A DNA stretch of 64,000 nt from Tepidamorphus gemmatus (GTDB taxonomy: Bacteria; Pseudomonadota; Alphaproteobacteria; Rhizobiales; Tepidamorphaceae), in contig NZ_SMAK01000007.1 of NCBI RefSeq assembly GCF_004346195.1, positions 62,001 through 126,000 of the forward strand, given 5' to 3'. The position numbers and the translations under genes were made by a program. The stretch's first letter is position 1. Each line of letters opens with the position of its first letter. This document shows, piece after piece, positions 8,927-17,491 of this stretch. The notes below the pieces were generated by a model. It was not told the origin of the DNA. It did not search any database and saw only the letters and a list, made by a program, of their open reading frames with translations.

Positions 8927-9090
8927 CCTGATGTCCCCCGTGATGGCACGATCTTCACAGCAACCGCTCGGACCGCCGATCCTCCGCGTCGGCGTGGCCG
9001 ATGGTCGGTCGCTGTCGCGACAAGGAACCGGCGCGCACGTCTACGGCAACGACGCTGGCATGCAGCATCGACAGAACCGCCGTTCCAGCC

Positions 9091-10074
9091 TCACTTCCGG
9101 TAGGCGTCGATCACCGCCTTGCCATTCTGGCCGGCGGTCGCCAGCCATTCGGCGGTCATCGTCTCGCCGATCGCCGCAAAGCCGGCCTTGAGCTGCTCGG
9201 ATGGCGGCTCGACAATCATGCCGTTCCTGGTGAGTTCCGCCTTGTACCAGTCGGAGAGTTCGCGGGCCCTGTCCCAGCCGGCCTTCTCGGCCTTGGCGGC
9301 TTCCTCGAGAATGATGGCCCGGGTCTTCTCGTCAAGGCCATTCCAGGTCTCGAGATTGACGATGACGATGTTCTTCGGCAGCCAGGCCTGGGTGTCGTAC
9401 CAGTACTTCACGTACTCCCAGATCTTCATGTCGTAGCCGGTGGCGCCCGACGAGATCATGCTCTCGGCGACGCCGGTGGCGAAGGCCTGGCCGAGTTCCG
9501 CAGCCTCGATCTTGGTCGGCACCGCGCCCATCAGTTCGGCCAGCCGTTCGGTCGCCGCGTTGTAGGCGCGGAACTTGACGCCGGCCATGTCCTCGACACG
9601 GGCGATCGGCTTGACGGAATAGAGCCCCTGCGGCGGCCAGGCGACGGCGTAGAGCAGCTTGGTGCCCTTCTCTTCCAGCACCTTCTCCATGATCGGCTTC
9701 GAGGCCTGATAGAGCTTCCACGCCTCGTCGAAGGAGGTGGCGAGGAAGGGCAACGCGTCGACGCCGAACACCGGATCCTCGTTCGACATGGCCGAGACGA
9801 GGCGCTCGCCGATGGGCGCCTGCCCGGTGCGCACGGCGCGGAAGATCTCGTCGCCCTTGAACAGCGAGCCTCCCGGATGGGTGACGATCTCGATCTCGCC
9901 ACCGGTTGCCTCGGTGACGGCCCTGGCGAACTCGGCGGCCGTCTCGGAATGGTAGTTGGTAGCCGGATAGGCGAGTGGCATGTCCCATCTCTGGGCAGCG
10001 ACGGCGGTGCCGAGGGACAGAACGGTCAGGGCGGCGGCGCCTGCGAGGGCCCCCGAAATGGCAAATCTGGTCAT
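9091..10074 (-). CDS. dctP: TRAP transporter substrate-binding protein (DctP family)
   Basis: A 327-aa periplasmic solute receptor with a Sec signal (MTRFAISGALAGAAALTVLSL, cleavage after AVAAQ). DctP-family landmarks include the early region with TNYHSETAAEFARAV, the central VKFRAYNAATERLAELMGA with the arginine that usually binds the carboxylate of the ligand, and ESMISSGATGYDMKIWEY. First gene of dctPQM on the minus strand. An 8-bp inverted repeat lies 75-103 bp upstream, so it probably has its own promoter apart from the UspA gene. Likely ligands are organic acids, but no specific compound can be named. Confidence 0.93.
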   Translation of the reverse strand: MTRFAISGALAGAAALTVLSLGTAVAAQRWDMPLAYPATNYHSETAAEFARAVTEATGGEIEIVTHPGGSLFKGDEIFRAVRTGQAPIGERLVSAMSNEDPVFGVDALPFLATSFDEAWKLYQASKPIMEKVLEEKGTKLLYAVAWPPQGLYSVKPIARVEDMAGVKFRAYNAATERLAELMGAVPTKIEAAELGQAFATGVAESMISSGATGYDMKIWEYVKYWYDTQAWLPKNIVIVNLETWNGLDEKTRAIILEEAAKAEKAGWDRARELSDWYKAELTRNGMIVEPPSEQLKAGFAAIGETMTAEWLATAGQNGKAVIDAYRK

Positions 10075-10148
10075 TCACGTCTCCCACTGGTCAGCGAAGC
10101 GCCGGTTGGCCGACGTCTTCCGCAAGATTACCCTACCGACAACAAAAT

Positions 10149-10177
10149 CAAAACATCGACGAATCATCCATGTTTTG
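10149..10177. promoter_or_regulatory. Candidate operator upstream of dctPQM
   Basis: A perfect 8-bp inverted repeat CAAAACAT (10149-10156) / ATGTTTTG (10170-10177) with a 13-base spacer lies in an unusually AT-rich 149-bp gap between the UspA gene and dctP. The position suits repressor or activator binding at the dctP promoter. No linked regulator gene is seen. Confidence 0.45.
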
Positions 10178-10223
10178 TCTGTGTTTCATCATCTGCGCGC
10201 CGGTTGCACGTCGTCTCTCCCGA

Positions 10224-10652
10224 TCACTCCCGCACCACCATGACCGACTGGCTCGCATGGCGGACGACGCGCGCCGCGTTCGGTCCGAGCAGATAGTCGG
10301 AGAGTTCCGGCCGATGTGCCGACATGACGATCAGGTCGGCCGCCAGCAGCTTCGCCACCCTCAGGATCTCCTGATAGATGCGCCCGTGCGCCACATGCCC
10401 CCTGGCCGTCACCCCCTCCGGCACTTCGGCTTCGAGAAACTGTTTCAGCCGCGATTTGATCTCGTCCAGTGCGCGGCGCTCATAGTCCCTGGGAAAGAAG
10501 CCGCCGACGATCGACATGCCGAGGTCCGGCACCACCGTGACGACGTGCAGCGTCGCCGAATAGTCGCGAGCAAGCTGCGCCGCCACCGAAAGCGCCCGCT
10601 TCGAGGCATCCGGCTCGGCGAGATCGACCGGCAGCAGGATCGAGGAATACAT
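10224..10652 (-). CDS. Universal stress protein, UspA family (TRAP-associated)
   Basis: A 142-aa single-domain cytoplasmic Usp protein. It opens with the family strand ILLPVDLAEPD and ends with the nucleotide-binding type C-terminus LGPNAARVVRHASQSVMVV, close to the ATP-binding G-x2-G-x9-G(S/T) pattern but with Asn at the second Gly. It lies 27 bp after the TAXI permease gene and before dctPQM. UspA proteins encoded in TRAP operons (TeaD of the ectoine transporter is the known case) modulate transporter activity, so a regulatory role for the TAXI system is likely by analogy. Confidence 0.9.
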   Translation of the reverse strand: MYSSILLPVDLAEPDASKRALSVAAQLARDYSATLHVVTVVPDLGMSIVGGFFPRDYERRALDEIKSRLKQFLEAEVPEGVTARGHVAHGRIYQEILRVAKLLAADLIVMSAHRPELSDYLLGPNAARVVRHASQSVMVVRE

Positions 10653-10679
10653 CGCATCATCCCCTTGCGCCGCACGACC

Positions 10680-13295
10680 TCAGAAGGCGGGAACCGTCTG
10701 CCGCCGGCGCTGCATGATCACCACCGCTGCCAGCAGCAGCAGCGCGGGAATGTAGAACCAGTCCTTGGCGAAGCGCGCCCGCTCGAGTTCGACCTTCGCG
10801 ATCACCACCGGGGTGTCCGCATAGAAGTCGAAATCGCGCAGGCTCTCGAAGAACGGCGTGCCCTGGAACGGCTCCTCTAACGCCATCGCACCCTCCTCCG
10901 GCAGCACCGTCAGACCGGCGGCATCGAGCCGATCCAGGCCGTCGCCCTCGGGGCCGAGATCGGCGATCAGCGTGATCGTGCGGATCCGGTCCGGATTGCG
11001 GAAGTCCGGTCCGGCAACGGTGACGCGAAGGTCGGCGCCGGCCGGGGCGGAGCCGGCAATGTCGACGATCTCGGTGCCCGGCCGCGCGTCATAGGGCGGC
11101 TCCACCATGTCGAGCCAGAAGCCCGGCCGGAACAGCGTGAAGGCGACGAGCAGCAGCGCGACCGTCTCCCAGAGGCGGTTGCGTGTGAGGAAATAGCCCT
11201 GGGTCGCGGCGGCGAACAGCATCATCGCGACGGCCGCAACGCAGAACACGAAGACCGCCCTGGCGACCGTCACGTCGATCAGCAGCAATTCGGTGTTGAA
11301 GATGAACAGGAACGGCAGCAGCGCGGTGCGGATGTCGTAGGCAAAGCCCTGGAAGCCGGTACGGATGGGATCGCCGCCGGAGATCGCAGCGGCTGCGAAG
11401 GCGGCGAGCCCGACCGGCGGCGTGTCGTCGGCGAGGATGCCGAAGTAGAAGACGAACATGTGCACCGCGATCAGCGGCACGATCAGCCCCGAGGCGGCGC
11501 CGACCTCGACGATGACGGGGGCCATCAGCGAGGAGACGACGATGTAGTTCGCCGTCGTCGGCAGCCCCATGCCGAGGATCAGACTCATCACCGCGACCAG
11601 CAGGAGCATCGCCATCAGGCTGCCGCCCGACAGGTATTCGACGAACTCGCCGACCACCTGATGCGCACCGGTCAGCGAGATGGTGCCGACGATGATGCCG
11701 GCGGCCGCGGTGGCGACGCCGATGCCGATCATGTTGCGGGCCCCGGCGATCATGCCGCCGACGAAATCCGCCCCACCCTGGGAGAGCGCCCGGCCGAGCT
11801 CGCCCTCGCCCCGGAAAAGGGCCTTGAGCGGTCGCTGGGTGAAAACAATCAGGATCATCGACAGCGCCGCATAATAGGCCGACAGCGATGGCGACAGGCG
11901 CTCGACCAGGATGCACCAGATCAGGATGATGATCGGCAGGACGAAGTAGAGGCCGGTCACCGCCACCTCGCCCGGGCGCGGCAACTCGGTGAGCGGCGCA
12001 TCGGGATCGTCCATCTCGAGGTCCGGCTTGCGGGCCGCCACCCAGACCAGCCCCACATAGGCGATCAGGAACAGCACGATCGCCGTCGCCAATGTCATGC
12101 CGGGGAAGGCGACCTTGATCCAGCCCAGCCCGTAGTAGACGGCCGTTGCCAGCACGCACATGGCGATGAAGCCGGTCAGCAGGCCGATCAGCTTCTGCAT
12201 CGCGCCGACACGGGCCGGCGGCTTCGGCAGCCCCTTGAGGTCGAGTTTCAGGGCTTCCAGATGGACGATGTAGACGAGAGCGATGTAGGAGACGACCGCT
12301 GGCAGGAACGCGTGCTTGATGATCTCGGGGTAGCTGATGCCGGTGAACTCGGCGATCAGGAAGGCGGCCGCCCCCATCACCGGCGGAGTGAGCTGGCCGT
12401 TGGTCGAGGAGGCGACCTCCACGGCGCCCGCCTTTTCCGGCGAGAAGCCGGTGCGCTTCATCAGCGGGATGGTGAAGGTGCCGGTCGTCACGACATTGGC
12501 GATCGAAGAACCGGAATAGAGCCCGGACAGCGCCGAGGCGACGACCGCCGCCTTGGCCGGGCCGCCGCGCAGATGGCCGAGCACGGCGAAGGCGAACTTG
12601 ATGAAGTAGTTGCCGGCGCCGGCTTTCTCGAGCAGCGAACCGAACAGCACGAACAGGAAGATCATCGAGGCGGAGACGCCGAGCGCGACGCCGAAGACGC
12701 CCTCGGTCTGCATCCAGTAGTGCCACATCGCCTTGCCGTACGAGGCGCCGCGCCACTGGATGGCGTCCGGCAGCCACGAGGCATGGCCGAAGAACACGTA
12801 AAAGACGAACACGCCGGCGACGATCACCAGCGGCAGGCCGAGCGCCCGGAAGACCGCGATCGCCAGCACGATCAGGCCGACCGTCGCGGCGATCAGGTCC
12901 CAGTCGGTCGGCAGTCCGGCGCGGGCGGCGATCTGCCGGTCGAACACGATCAGGTAGAGGCAGGCAGATACGCCGAGGATCGCCAGCAGCCAGTCGTAGA
13001 GCGGCACGCGGTCGCGCGGCGCGGCGCGGTAGAGCGGATAGGCGAGCGCGGCGAGCGCCAGCGCGAAGGAAAGATGGACGACGCGGATCTGAAAGCTGTC
13101 GAAGACGACATTGAGCCCGGTCAGCCCGGTCAGGATGAACGGCAGATCCGAGGCGACATAGAGCTGGAACAGCGACCAGACGAAGGCGACGCCGGCAATG
13201 AAGGTGCCGACCGGGCCGGCGACGGTCCGTGCCCCGGTATCGACCTGGGCGACGAGTTCATCGACGTCGATTTCGCGCTTGCTGACCTCGACCAT
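10680..13295 (-). CDS. TAXI-type TRAP transporter fused permease (DctQM-like)
   Basis: A large inner-membrane protein of about 871 aa with small (4-span) and large (12-span) TRAP permease subunits in one chain, as normal for TAXI systems. Recognisable blocks are SALSGLYSGSSIANVVTTG (substrate/ion domain), GQLTPPVMGAAAFLIAEF, and the second half repeat LGMGLPTTANYIVVSS with DDTPPVGLAAFAAAAISGG. A C-terminal periplasmic segment of about 150 aa precedes a last helix. The ATG at 13295 is preferred over one 18 bases upstream because GGGGGGAGG lies directly before it. The TAXI binding-protein gene is 79 bp upstream. Confidence 0.93.
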   Translation of the reverse strand: MVEVSKREIDVDELVAQVDTGARTVAGPVGTFIAGVAFVWSLFQLYVASDLPFILTGLTGLNVVFDSFQIRVVHLSFALALAALAYPLYRAAPRDRVPLYDWLLAILGVSACLYLIVFDRQIAARAGLPTDWDLIAATVGLIVLAIAVFRALGLPLVIVAGVFVFYVFFGHASWLPDAIQWRGASYGKAMWHYWMQTEGVFGVALGVSASMIFLFVLFGSLLEKAGAGNYFIKFAFAVLGHLRGGPAKAAVVASALSGLYSGSSIANVVTTGTFTIPLMKRTGFSPEKAGAVEVASSTNGQLTPPVMGAAAFLIAEFTGISYPEIIKHAFLPAVVSYIALVYIVHLEALKLDLKGLPKPPARVGAMQKLIGLLTGFIAMCVLATAVYYGLGWIKVAFPGMTLATAIVLFLIAYVGLVWVAARKPDLEMDDPDAPLTELPRPGEVAVTGLYFVLPIIILIWCILVERLSPSLSAYYAALSMILIVFTQRPLKALFRGEGELGRALSQGGADFVGGMIAGARNMIGIGVATAAAGIIVGTISLTGAHQVVGEFVEYLSGGSLMAMLLLVAVMSLILGMGLPTTANYIVVSSLMAPVIVEVGAASGLIVPLIAVHMFVFYFGILADDTPPVGLAAFAAAAISGGDPIRTGFQGFAYDIRTALLPFLFIFNTELLLIDVTVARAVFVFCVAAVAMMLFAAATQGYFLTRNRLWETVALLLVAFTLFRPGFWLDMVEPPYDARPGTEIVDIAGSAPAGADLRVTVAGPDFRNPDRIRTITLIADLGPEGDGLDRLDAAGLTVLPEEGAMALEEPFQGTPFFESLRDFDFYADTPVVIAKVELERARFAKDWFYIPALLLLAAVVIMQRRRQTVPAF

Positions 13296-13340
13296 GTCCC
13301 TCCCCCCATGCAAGCCCCGGCCGGCGAGACCAAAACGAGA

Positions 13341-13364
13341 CGGGGCAGCCGTCAGGCCGCCCCG
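13341..13364 (-). terminator. Stem-loop with T-run between TAXI binding protein and permease genes
   Basis: Arms 13341-13349 (CGGGGCAGC) and 13356-13364 (GCCGCCCCG) pair over 9 positions with one G-U, with a 6-base loop. On the transcribed minus strand it lies just after the binding-protein stop and is followed after five bases by TTTT (13332-13335). It fits a leaky intrinsic terminator or 3'-end stabiliser that gives more binding protein than permease. Confidence 0.45.
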
Positions 13365-13374
13365 CGAGGCCGGA

Positions 13375-14334
13375 TCACATCCAGCCGCGCTCCTTGTAGT
13401 ATTTCTCGGCCCCCGGATGCAGCGGCGCGCTCAGGCCCTGGCTGATCATCTCTTCTTCCTTGAGGGCGGCGAAGGCCGGGTGGAGGCTCTTGAATTCCTC
13501 GAAGTTCTCGAAGACCGCCTTGACGACGATGTAGACGATGTCCTCGGGAACGTCGGCAGAGGTGACCAGCGTCGCGCCGACGCCGAAGGTGGCCACGTCG
13601 TTGTCCTGACCGGCATAGGTGCCGGCCGGGATCGTTGCCATGCGGTAGTATGGCTTGTCGGAGATGAATGCCTCGATCTTGTCGTCGGCGACGTCGGCGA
13701 TCACGGCGTCGCAGCTCGACAGCGTCTCCTGGATCAGCGCGGAGGGATGGCCGACCGTGTAGAAGTAGGCGTCGATGTTGCCGTCGCACAGCGCCTGGCC
13801 GGTCTCCGCCGGCTTCAGTTCGGCGGCGAGCCGCAGCGCAGCGTTGTCGACCACGCCCGCCGCGGCCATTGCATCCCAGAGCGCCCGCTGGCCTGACCCG
13901 GGATTGCCGATGTTGACGGTCTTGCCGGCCAGATCGGTGTAGTTCCTGATCCCCGAATCAGCGCGCGCGACGAGTGTTGCCGGCTCGGCGTGCAGCGAGA
14001 ACACCGAGCGCAGCTTCTCGAACGGCTTGCCCTCCCACTGTGCGAGCCCGTTGTAGGCGTTCGACTGCACGTCCGACTGGGCAACGCCGAACTCCAGCTC
14101 GCCGGCCTGGATGGTGTTGACGTTGTAGACCGAGCCGCCGGTCGATTCCGCCGAGCAGCGGATGCCATGCTCCTTGCGGTCCTTGTTCACCAACCGGCAG
14201 ATCGCGCCGCCGGTCGGATAATAGACCCCGGTGATGCCGCCGGTTCCGATCGAGATGAACTGCTGCTGAGCCGAGGCCGAACCCGCGCCCAGCGCGAGGC
14301 TGGCGGCAATGGCTCCAAGGACGATCTTGCGCAT
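13375..14334 (-). CDS. TAXI family TRAP transporter solute receptor
   Basis: A 319-aa periplasmic receptor. The ATG at 14334 has GGAGAAG six bases upstream and starts a clear signal peptide (MRKIVLGAIAASLALGAGSA, cleavage after SASA). The mature N-terminus QQQFISIGTGGITGVYYPTGG is the TAXI hallmark, and the basic-Cys stretch HGIRCSAESTGGSVYNVN follows. Later blocks include GNPGSGQRALWDAM and IDAYFYTVGHPSALIQE. TAXI receptors of known function bind glutamate, 2-oxoglutarate or related acids. Here the ligand is unknown. It is the first gene of the TAXI-UspA operon. Confidence 0.94.
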   Translation of the reverse strand: MRKIVLGAIAASLALGAGSASAQQQFISIGTGGITGVYYPTGGAICRLVNKDRKEHGIRCSAESTGGSVYNVNTIQAGELEFGVAQSDVQSNAYNGLAQWEGKPFEKLRSVFSLHAEPATLVARADSGIRNYTDLAGKTVNIGNPGSGQRALWDAMAAAGVVDNAALRLAAELKPAETGQALCDGNIDAYFYTVGHPSALIQETLSSCDAVIADVADDKIEAFISDKPYYRMATIPAGTYAGQDNDVATFGVGATLVTSADVPEDIVYIVVKAVFENFEEFKSLHPAFAALKEEEMISQGLSAPLHPGAEKYYKERGWM

Positions 14335-14547
14335 GTCTTCTCCTTCCGACTGTGTCGGGCGCCGCAAGCCGGCGCCTGTTCATGTATTCGGGAGCTCCGA
14401 CGCGGACTTGAGCCCGCTACCTGCGCCCATGCAGACACTGTCGCCGAAAAGGGAATGTCGACTCAACCCTCGATTCAGGAATCGCATTGCCGAATAATGC
14501 TGCGTCGCAGCATCCGTTGCTGCTCGGAATGCCGGGAGACCCCCCGA

Positions 14548-15345
14548 TTAATTCGACAGGCGGGTCGGATCGAACTGATGCAGATCCTTGAGAAGCGCGA
14601 TCAGGCGCGACACCTGATGGGCGGCGAGCGCTCGGCCCTTGGCCTCGCTCCCGGCCTGCGCATTGCCGCAGGCGCCACTGGCCTGAAGATCGGCGGTGAG
14701 CCAGGCAAATGCCGTCCGCCCGGCGCCGCGCAGCACCTCGAACTCGTGCTCCATGGCGACCGAGGCCGGTACGAAGTCGGCGCAACGATCCTGCCGGACC
14801 GCATCGGGACGCAGATGGAGCATCAGCGAGGTCTCGACCTCGCCGGCATGGAAGCCGTGCGCGAGCTCGACGTCGGCGAACAGGCCGTCGGGGCAGCCGA
14901 GCCGCATCCAGCTCGTCGCGACGACCAGCATGCGGTGGCGGATCCTGAGATCGCGGGCGGCAAGCCCCATCACGTCGTTGTTGCCGCCGTGCGAGCTGAT
15001 GATCACGAGCTTGCGCAGCCCGGCACGCGCCACCGACTCGCCCAGTGCGATCAGCATGTCGAGCAGAAGATGGGCGCCGACTGTGAGCGTGCCGGGAAAT
15101 CCGTGGTGCTCGTCCGACTTGCCGACCGCGAGCGTCGGCAGGATCAGTGCCGGCAGCGCGTCCGGCATCTGCGCCACCGCTTCGGCAATCAGCCCGTCGG
15201 CGATGAAGGTATCGACGCCGGTCGGCAGGTGTGGTCCGTGCTGTTCCGTCGCGGCGATCGGCAGCACGCCGATCCACGCCGAGGTGTCGGTGTCGAAGTC
15301 GGTCGTCGTGAGGTCGTGCCAGAAGCGGCGCGGTGGAAGGGTCAC
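14548..15345 (-). CDS. Creatininase-family amidohydrolase (copy 1)
   Basis: A 265-aa metal-dependent amidohydrolase. The metal-binding signature TEQHGPHLPTGVDT (about residues 33-46) supplies Glu, His and Asp, VIISSHGGNND (about 113-123) supplies a second His, and HAGEVETSLML (about 165-175) the late Glu. The family includes creatininase, formamidopyrimidine-type deformylases (ArfB) and inosose hydrolases, all opening amide bonds in rings or formamides. A related but clearly different copy lies at 17492. A 14-bp palindrome sits 44 bp upstream. The substrate is unknown. The flanking deaminases point to an N-heterocycle (inference). Confidence 0.9.
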   Translation of the reverse strand: MTLPPRRFWHDLTTTDFDTDTSAWIGVLPIAATEQHGPHLPTGVDTFIADGLIAEAVAQMPDALPALILPTLAVGKSDEHHGFPGTLTVGAHLLLDMLIALGESVARAGLRKLVIISSHGGNNDVMGLAARDLRIRHRMLVVATSWMRLGCPDGLFADVELAHGFHAGEVETSLMLHLRPDAVRQDRCADFVPASVAMEHEFEVLRGAGRTAFAWLTADLQASGACGNAQAGSEAKGRALAAHQVSRLIALLKDLHQFDPTRLSN

Positions 15346-15388
15346 GACACTCTCCGGAGCACACTGTCCGCCTGACGGCCTGTTGTAG

Positions 15389-15402
15389 CCGCCGATCGGC
15401 GG
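15389..15402. promoter_or_regulatory. 14-bp perfect palindrome upstream of creatininase copy 1
   Basis: CCGCCGATCGGCGG at 15389-15402, 44 bases before the start codon, is a plausible operator. The rest of the 373-bp gap (15346-15718) has no frame with protein-like content and no other clear signal. Confidence 0.35.
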
Positions 15403-15718
15403 TCGGTCGAGGACGGGCGGGCCGCGGATGCGCGGGTCACGCCCGTGCCGGGCGCCATCGGCACAGGCTCAAGCCACCCTGAACAACCAGCAACGCCGTC
15501 GTTGCGGACGGCCGGAGGCTTATCCGGGATCGCAAGCGCACCGCGGCTGCATGGACGCGGTCCGATCCCGCCTACCCGCGTCGCTCCGGCCGGGCTGCCC
15601 TGCCGGACGACAGCGGGCACAGGGTCTGATCCGAACATCCGCGACTTGCCGATCGCCGCGACCGGATATCGGCTACTTCCATGGCAGGGGCGCATGCGGA
15701 AGCTGCCATCGCTGCCAC

Positions 15719-17062
15719 CTAGATCCCCTCGAGGAAACGCTTCGATGCCTCGCCGTGCTCGCGGCGCAGCCGGGCAACATCGACGCCGACCGGCATGCCG
15801 TCGACGACTTTCCATGCGCCGGCGATCATGACCCGGTCGGCCCTGTAGGCTCCGCACAGGACAAGTGCGGCGAGCGGATCGCCGGCGCCGGAAAACCGCA
15901 ATTCGTCGAGATCGAAGAAGGCGAGGTCGGCCTGCTTGCCGACCGCGATGGCGCCGATGTCGTCGCGGCCGAGGCAGCGGGCGGACCCCTCGCTCGCCCA
16001 GCGCAATACATCGTGATGGGTTACCGCACCGGCACCATAGGTCAGGCGGTTGATCATCAGCGCGTGGCGGACTCCCTCGATCAGGTTGGAATTGTCGTTG
16101 GAGGCCGAGCCATCAACGCCAAGCCCGACCGCTACGCCGGCCGCTTCCAGCTCCTTCGTCCGGCACTGTCCCGACGCCAGCACCATGTTCGAGGTCGGGC
16201 AGTGGCAGACGCCCATGCGGTGGCGGCCGAGCCGCTCGATCTCGGAATCGGTGAAGTGGATTCCGTGCGCGAGCCAGACCCGCGCATCGAGCCAGCCGAG
16301 ATCCTCCAGATAATCGACAGGCCGGCAGCCATAATGCGCGAGGCAATAGGCGTCCTCGTCACGGGTCTCGCCGAGATGAGTGTGGAGCCGGCAATCGAAG
16401 CGCTCGGCGAGAGCCAGCGACTCCCGCATCAGCCGTCGGGTTACCGTGAACGGTGCGCAGGGCGCCAGCGCAACGCGGATCAGGCTGCCGTCCGAGGTAT
16501 CGTGATACCTCGATAGTACCCGCTCGCAGTCGGCGAGGATGGTGTCCTCGTCCTGGACGACGCTGTCGGGCGGCAGGCCGCCATCCTTGACCGACAGGTT
16601 CATCGAGCCGCGCGTCACCGTCATGCGGATGCCGAGGCTCCGCGCCTCCTCGACCTGAATGTCGATCGCCCCCTCGAGACCCGAGGGGAACAGGTAGTGA
16701 TGATCGGACGCTGCCGTGCAGCCCGACATTATCAGCTCGGTCAGCGCAAGCCGCGTCGCCAGCCGGAACGCCTCGGGGGTGAGTCGACTCCAGATCGGGT
16801 AGAGCGCCTCGAGCCAGGCAAACAGCTCCTTGTTGATCGCGGCGGGATGGGCGCGGGTCAGCGTCTGAAAGAAGTGGTGGTGGGTGTTCACGAGCCCGGG
16901 CAGCACCACGTGGCGGCCGGCATCGAAGGTTGCGTCGACCGGGCCGGCCGGCGTCCGACCGGCGCCGACGAGCTCGACGATTCGGCCGCCCTCGATGACG
17001 ATGCCGCGTTGTGCCCCCTCGGCGAGAATGGCCACCGGGTCCCGGATCCAGAGCCTCGACAT
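15719..17062 (-). CDS. 8-oxoguanine deaminase-like amidohydrolase
   Basis: A 447-aa cytosolic metal-dependent aminohydrolase. Ligands of the TIM-barrel amidohydrolase superfamily are visible: NTHHHFFQTLTRA (His61-63), HTHLGET (about 229), AHGIHF (about 265) and GVDGSASND (about 316). The stretch VTRGSMNLSVKDGGLPPDSV is typical of the subgroup that contains characterised bacterial 8-oxoguanine deaminases, which convert 8-oxoguanine to urate and ammonia. Hydroxyatrazine-type hydrolases are close relatives, so the exact substrate is not certain. The RidA gene ends one base upstream, so the two are almost certainly one transcript. Confidence 0.85.
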   Translation of the reverse strand: MSRLWIRDPVAILAEGAQRGIVIEGGRIVELVGAGRTPAGPVDATFDAGRHVVLPGLVNTHHHFFQTLTRAHPAAINKELFAWLEALYPIWSRLTPEAFRLATRLALTELIMSGCTAASDHHYLFPSGLEGAIDIQVEEARSLGIRMTVTRGSMNLSVKDGGLPPDSVVQDEDTILADCERVLSRYHDTSDGSLIRVALAPCAPFTVTRRLMRESLALAERFDCRLHTHLGETRDEDAYCLAHYGCRPVDYLEDLGWLDARVWLAHGIHFTDSEIERLGRHRMGVCHCPTSNMVLASGQCRTKELEAAGVAVGLGVDGSASNDNSNLIEGVRHALMINRLTYGAGAVTHHDVLRWASEGSARCLGRDDIGAIAVGKQADLAFFDLDELRFSGAGDPLAALVLCGAYRADRVMIAGAWKVVDGMPVGVDVARLRREHGEASKRFLEGI

Positions 17063-17063
17063 C

Positions 17064-17453
17064 TCAGTCCACCTTCGCCGCGATGACCTCGACCTCGACC
17101 TTGAATTCCGGGCGGGCGAAGCCGGACACCACCATCAGGGTCGAAGCCGGCGGCGGATTGCCGACAAAGCGGTCGCGCACCGCCATGTACGGCTTGAGAT
17201 ACTCCCGATCCGACACGAAGGCGTTGATGCGCACGATATCGGTGAGCGCCATGCCGGCCTCGGCGAGGATCACCCTGATGGTCTCGAAGCACAGCCGTGC
17301 CTGCTCGCCCGCATCGTCGGGCACGGCGCCATCGACGCCGATGCCGAGTTGGCCGGAGCAGACCATCCAGCGCGCGCCCGGCGGCACCACGACGCCGTGG
17401 CTGTAGGCGGCGAACGGAGGGTGGATGCCTGGGGGTGTGTGATGCGATAGCAT
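17064..17453 (-). CDS. RidA family protein (Rid/YjgF/UK114)
   Basis: A 129-aa trimeric-fold protein. It shows the family core WMVCSGQLGIGVDG, QARLCFETIRVILAEAGM and a C-terminal FKVEVEVIAA. The arginine of canonical RidA imine deaminases appears in the DIVRINAFVSD block (about residue 80), but the residues before the C-terminus differ from archetypal RidA, so it may be a diverged Rid subgroup. RidA proteins hydrolyse reactive enamines/imines, and diverged members work in heterocycle degradation. It is translationally adjacent to the 8-oxoguanine-deaminase-like gene (1-bp gap) and divergent from creatininase copy 2 with only 38 bp between start codons. Confidence 0.88.
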   Translation of the reverse strand: MLSHHTPPGIHPPFAAYSHGVVVPPGARWMVCSGQLGIGVDGAVPDDAGEQARLCFETIRVILAEAGMALTDIVRINAFVSDREYLKPYMAVRDRFVGNPPPASTLMVVSGFARPEFKVEVEVIAAKVD

Positions 17454-17491
17454 GCGGCGCCCGCCTGTGACGTTCTGATCCGGAGACGCTA

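Noticed and set aside
11460-13445. A 661-codon plus-strand frame opposite the TAXI permease
   Set aside because: Shadow of a membrane protein gene. Composition has no membrane or globular pattern.
15346-15718. A hypothetical gene in the 373-bp gap
   Set aside because: Frames on both strands are Arg/Pro-rich without motifs. Only a 14-bp palindrome near 15389 is notable.
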